The translations under genes were made by a program, and so were the position numbers. From Baffinella frigidus (Eukaryota; Cryptophyceae; Cryptomonadales; Baffinellaceae): DNA of 13,723 nucleotides. Positions 1-3,700 of the stretch are shown here, piece after piece (position 1 is the first letter of the stretch; each line of letters starts with the position of its first letter). The DNA is taken from assembly GCA_026770585.1 (NCBI GenBank), contig MU646356.1:962744-976466 (forward strand), written 5' to 3'. A model generated the notes under the pieces. The model worked only from the letters and a program-made list of their open reading frames with translations, did no database searches and was not told the origin of the DNA.

Positions 1-32
<32 letters not shown>
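1..32. repeat. Poly-G run at the window start
   Basis: Thirty-two consecutive G residues open the window, and eight more close it at 13716-13723. Long G runs also occur inside (13 G at 5211-5223, and others near 5812-5827 and 5990-5999), so the genome may really have them. A contig starting and ending in G runs nevertheless suggests assembly breaks, or low-signal G calls of two-colour sequencing. No function is inferred. Confidence 0.9.
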
Positions 33-35
<3 letters not shown>

Positions 36-57
36 CTGCAAGTGTTGCAGCGGCGTC
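33..57 (+). pseudogene. Partial copy of the start of exon 1, with acceptor CAG
   Basis: These 25 bases match 519-543 with two mismatches. They include the acceptor AG and the first codons of exon 1 (L-x-V-L-Q-R-R), then diverge abruptly into a T run. No donor follows, so it cannot act as a complete internal exon. It fits a relic of a tandem duplication spanning an intron/exon junction. Confidence 0.7.
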
Positions 58-112
58 GATTTTTTTACCCTGAACCCTTTGCCATCATCTCATCGCGCGG
101 GTGGGATGGGGG

Positions 113-133
113 GGTTGCAGCTGGAGGTGTTGC
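113..133 (+). pseudogene. Second partial copy of the start of exon 1
   Basis: Twenty-one bases identical to 514-534, including the acceptor TTGCAG and codons L-E-V-L. The match ends at 133. Together with 33-57 and the full exon at 522 this makes three copies of the same 3' splice junction within 500 bases. Confidence 0.7.
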
Positions 134-236
134 TGGAGGGCTCTTTTATTTGGGGCTAGGGTTTAGGGTTTAGGCGGCTCGGCGGCGCGGCTCTCCTCCG
201 GGGGGGGGCAATAACCTCATCGTGCGGTGGCTGTGC

Positions 237-259
237 GTGCTTTGACCCTCTCGGGTAAT
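237..259 (+). repeat. Direct repeat upstream of exon 1 (second copy 471-493)
   Basis: GTGCTTTGACCCTCTCGGGT plus three more bases recurs at 471-493 with one mismatch in 23. Each copy is followed by a TGATCTGATC-like stretch. The intron upstream of exon 1 was therefore itself built from tandem units, now separated by the 275-406 insertion. Confidence 0.7.
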
Positions 260-274
260 AATGATCTGATCGCG

Positions 275-406
275 TAGGAGGTGGAGTTAGAATCCACCCG
301 GAAAATGCTCGTATGAGCGGCCGACACGGGGTACAGTAAGTGGCACAATGCGTAGCATGTGCGGCGCTGACGCTGCTTGTTTGGCAATAAATTATCAATC
401 TCTCTC
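275..406. repeat. Dispersed ~130-bp repeat, copy A (inverted copy at 8837-8970)
   Basis: The reverse complement of 8837-8970 matches this stretch almost end to end, roughly 85-90 percent by eye. The best blocks contain GTGGCACAATGCGTAGCATG and GGAAAATGC. It is flanked by ATCGCG at 269-274 and 407-412, a possible 6-bp target duplication. I see no terminal inverted repeats and no coding potential. It may be a SINE-like or non-autonomous element. Confidence 0.65.
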
Positions 407-521
407 ATCGCGCGACGTGTGCGTGGTTGTGATAATGATCTGATCTCGGGGGGGGTGGGGGTGGGTGTGGGTGCTTTGGCCCTCTCGGGTAATCGTCTGA
501 TCTGGTGATGTGCGGTTGCAG

Positions 522-617
522 CTGGAGGTGTTGCAGCGGCGTCTGAGCGAGCAAGTTGCCGAGACGCGCGCGCAGCTGCACGACGCCATCACCAACTGCA
601 ACGATCTCGACAGCCAG
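522..617 (+). CDS. Coiled-coil gene, exon 1 in window (32 codons)
   Basis: The acceptor is GGTTGCAG at 514-521 and the donor is CAG|GTGTGC at 617/618. The frame starts LEVLQRRLSEQ and ends NDLDSQ, phase 0 on both sides. The composition is leucine plus charged residues at coiled-coil-like spacing. The preceding stretch has no clear start codon context, so this is an internal exon. Parts of it are repeated on both sides (33-57, 113-133, 802-831). Confidence 0.65.
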
Positions 618-674
618 GTGTGCCTTGGGGGGGAGAGAGGGGGAGAGAGAGGGGGGGGGAGAGAGAGAGAGAGG

Positions 675-719
<45 letters not shown>

Positions 720-3700
720 CTGCCTCGCATTCGTTCTAGCGTGCAGGATGATTAGCGCACGGTATTGGCTACGGTAGGGTGGGTCAACGTGGCTCAACAC
801 GATCAACAACTGCAACGATCGCGACAGCCAGGTCCACCTCGCAAAACTCCCTACCACCACTTAGCAGCCACCGGGGACTTCGGGAGACGGTCCATCTGAA
901 CGATTATACTACACATGGTATCCACTGCTCTGGATCACAACCAGAATTTCGCCCAGAAATCCGGGCGAAAAGGAACACGGTGCCTGCTCAAGGGTCTGGA
1001 TCCTGAATGCGAACAATCGCTAGTGATTAGCGCACGTATCAGCTACGGTAGGCTAGATGAACGTAGTTGCCTTGGGAGGGCGGATGGCCGGAACCTGCGT
1101 GGCCCGGGCCGCTTTGGGTTCACTCACGCTGCCACGAATCACAGCCCCCCATACGCGCCGTGGTCACGTGACCGAAAGAATTGGTCACGTTACCGCGCTG
1201 CAGCCTGGCGTGTTGCGGTCGTGTTTGACAATTTATTGACCCTGTGTGTTTGTCCTGCAGCTGGGGGCGATGAAGCTGAAGGAGCGGGACCTGGAGCACA
1301 GCCTCGCGACGGAGAAGCAACAGGCGGCCCTGCGCGAGACCCAGCTTGCCGAAGCCCTCCGCAAGGCCGAAACCGAAGCGGTAACAGTCCCAACTCTTCG
1401 TGGATACGGTCTTAACAAATTCACGGAAAGGACGCCCGTTGATCACGGCGTCAACGTGATTCCGGCGTTCCGTAGCAACCTACGGTGTTTTTTACGGTAG
1501 CACTATACGGAATGCCACAACCACTCGAGGCTGGAAATGTGACCATTTTAAAACTGGGATTCTTTTACAAGTGAAGAAAAACATGTGTAGTAATTTTCAC
1601 ATAAATAGGGGCGTTTGGGCACGTTGCTGGGGGAATTCCCCCAGCAACGTGACCAAACCTGCCCGTGACTGGTACTAAATTTAACAACACCGCATTTAAA
1701 ATGGTCCCATGTCTAGCCTCGAGTCGAATGCGGTTCGCTGCGCGAGACCCGGCTGACTGACGCCCCCCGGAAGGCCGAAATCGAGGCGCTGTTCGATCTT
1801 ATCTCTCAGAATGTATTTATTAATTGGTTTTAGAAAGTCACCTCACCCACAAAATCGTCAACTTATTGTTTACTGTTACTAATTAAAATATTAAGTTGAC
1901 GATTTTGTGGGGGGGTTGACTTTCTAAAACCAATTAATAAATACATTGTGTGAGATTCGATCTGGGTACACCGCGCTGGTTTTGTACATGGTATATGTTG
2001 CTGAAAAATCACGACACGGCACGTGTTGCTCTTTCGAACGAAAGGACGACTCGGGGGACTGGCGGCAGGCATCACTGAAGCAGCACCTAGAGGAGACGTT
2101 TTTTTCATGGTATATGTTGCTCAACAAATGGTATATGCTGCTAAAAAGATGGTATATGCTGCTAAAAAATTGGTATATGGTGCTAACAAAGGCACGATGT
2201 GGCAGGCCTCGCTGGAGCAGCAGTTGGAGGAGACGCGGCGGGCGCTGCGGAGGGTGGAAGAGGAGGGCGGCGAGGGCAAGCTCCATGTTCAGGTGCATAA
2301 CCGGGCCTGCACCCTTCACGTGTTACCCTCCTCTTTTCACAGCGTCACCCTACACTCTTCGCGCGAGGAGGAGGGCTGCGAGGGCAAGATGCAGGTACAG
2401 TGCTGTCTCACCCCCCCACCCTCCTTACGCGGTTGCGCTTCACGCCCTCCACTCTTCACTATGTACTCTTCCCTCTTCCCTCTTCACTATTCACGGTTCA
2501 CTGTTCAAGCGTCGCGCTTCACTATTCACGTTTCACGCGTTGGCGCGTCGAGGAGGAGGGTGGCGAGGGCACGCTCCACATCCAGGTGCATCGCCCACCG
2601 TGTCACGTAGTTAGGCTAGCCTCTCCGTCCACTCTTCCCTCTTCACTGTGTGCTCTTCCCTCTTCACTCTTCACTGTTTACTATTCACTCTTCACTCTTC
2701 AATCGTCGCGCTGCACTCTTCACGGTTGACGCGTGTGCGCCTCGAGGAGGAGGGCGGCGAGGGCAAACTCCACATCCAGGTATACCTGTCCCACCTCTCT
2801 CCACGTGTTTGCGTTTCGTTGGTTTGCGCTTTTCCTGGTGTGTCGCAACGCGCGCTCGGGTTAGGTGTCGCCCAGGTACACGAGCGATGCGTGTGTCCGC
2901 AGTCCACTGTATGGTTCCGGAAAATATTTTAACCCCGCGCGGGTTCAAAATATTTGAACCCCGCGCGGGTTACAAATATTGCGCGGGTTCGTGACGAGTG
3001 GTGGTGTCTCTGTGGTGCAGGACATCATGCGGCGCGCAGACGCAGAGACCACCGAGTAAAGTTGGTTCTACCCGGAAAACACGCCGAAAGTGTTGGGAAT
3101 TGGAGCTCTTGCTGGGCGATTTAATCATTTATAACAAGAATTTGTACCAGGATAAGCCATCTATTGCGAACGAGTGTGCATGAAAAAGGAACTTATGGCC
3201 TGGCGTGGGCAGGAGATCATGCGGCGGGCGGATGCAGAGACCACCGAGCTCCAGAAGAAGCTCCAGATGGAGCGTGACAACTCCATTCGGAGAGACGAGG
3301 AGCGCCAGCAGGCGGAACAGGTCTCGTCCCTCTTGAGATTCCAAACTTTCAAATGATCCCGTCCCTAACCCCGGAACCCTACACCCCAAGCCGTAAACCC
3401 TAAGCCGTAAACCCTAAGCCCTAAGCCCCAAGCCCTAGATCCTAAACCCTTGCCCCTAACCCCGTAGGGGCTAGGGGCTCGACAGAATGCTGGAATCAGC
3501 TCCAGCATTCCGTAGGGTGCTGTCCACTTAGCACCCACGCCTTTGGTTAACGAACCATCTAAACAATTCTGGTACACATGTTATCAATTGCTGAGGAACA
3601 GAAGGAGATGCAGATAGAGCGAGACAACTCGATTCGGCGAGACGAGCGGCAGCAGGCCGAGCAGGTCCCTCAACTCTAAACCCTGAACACTACACCCTGC

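Larger units (their letters stand above)
618..1260 (+). other. Intron 1: GA tract, exon-end copy and direct repeats
   Basis: The intron runs from GTGTGC to TGTCCTGCAG, with a good pyrimidine-rich run before the acceptor. It holds a (GA)n tract (627-716), a partial copy of the end of exon 1 (802-831), a ~28-bp direct repeat (GATTAGCGCACG...CTACGGTAGG at 750-778 and 1024-1052), a hairpin TTTCGCCC/GGGCGAAA (947-970) and a palindrome GGTCACGTGACC (1162-1173). I see no gene in it. Confidence 0.55.
1381..2205 (+). other. Intron 2: two fold-back elements and exon copies
   Basis: The intron runs from GTAACA to GTGGCAG. In order it contains a short imperfect repeat around CCGTAGC/ACGGTAGC, a ~200-bp fold-back element (1523-1724), a decayed copy of the end of exon 2 (1738-1788), a long-TIR MITE (1802-1955), an isolated ATGGTATATG unit (1988-2008), a copy of the start of exon 3 (2069-2098) and four 21-bp tandem units (2107-2190). 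I see no further exon, though one could be hidden. Confidence 0.5.
2320..2735 (+). repeat. CACTCTTCAC/CCCTCTTCAC minisatellite blocks
   Basis: Pyrimidine-rich degenerate repeats of about 9-10 bases occur in three blocks (about 2325-2360, 2447-2540, 2625-2730). Each sits upstream of one exon-3 end copy, so the larger unit of minisatellite plus exon end was itself duplicated. The blocks could serve as polypyrimidine tracts on the plus strand. Confidence 0.75.
2293..3212 (+). other. Intron 3: minisatellite with exon-end copies and GC-rich palindromes
   Basis: The intron runs from GTGCAT to GTGGGCAG. It holds three copies of the end of exon 3 (2365-2394, 2547-2585, 2741-2779), each preceded by a CACTCTTCAC-rich pyrimidine minisatellite. 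It also holds a 26-bp GC-rich tandem repeat (2921-2995) and a stop-containing copy of the start of exon 4 (3021-3056). No independent gene seen. Confidence 0.5.

Noticed and set aside
395-860. Minus-strand frames with long Ser-Leu runs
   Set aside because: They are translations of the (GA)n tract and neighbouring repeats, and overlap exon 1 on the other strand.
947-970. Hairpin TTTCGCCC/GGGCGAAA as a terminator
   Set aside because: Rho-independent terminators are bacterial and this is a eukaryotic intron; there is also no U run after it.
2650-2994. Plus-strand frames of about 95-115 codons over the minisatellite
   Set aside because: They encode low-complexity repeats and lack splice or start support; the region is better explained as intron.
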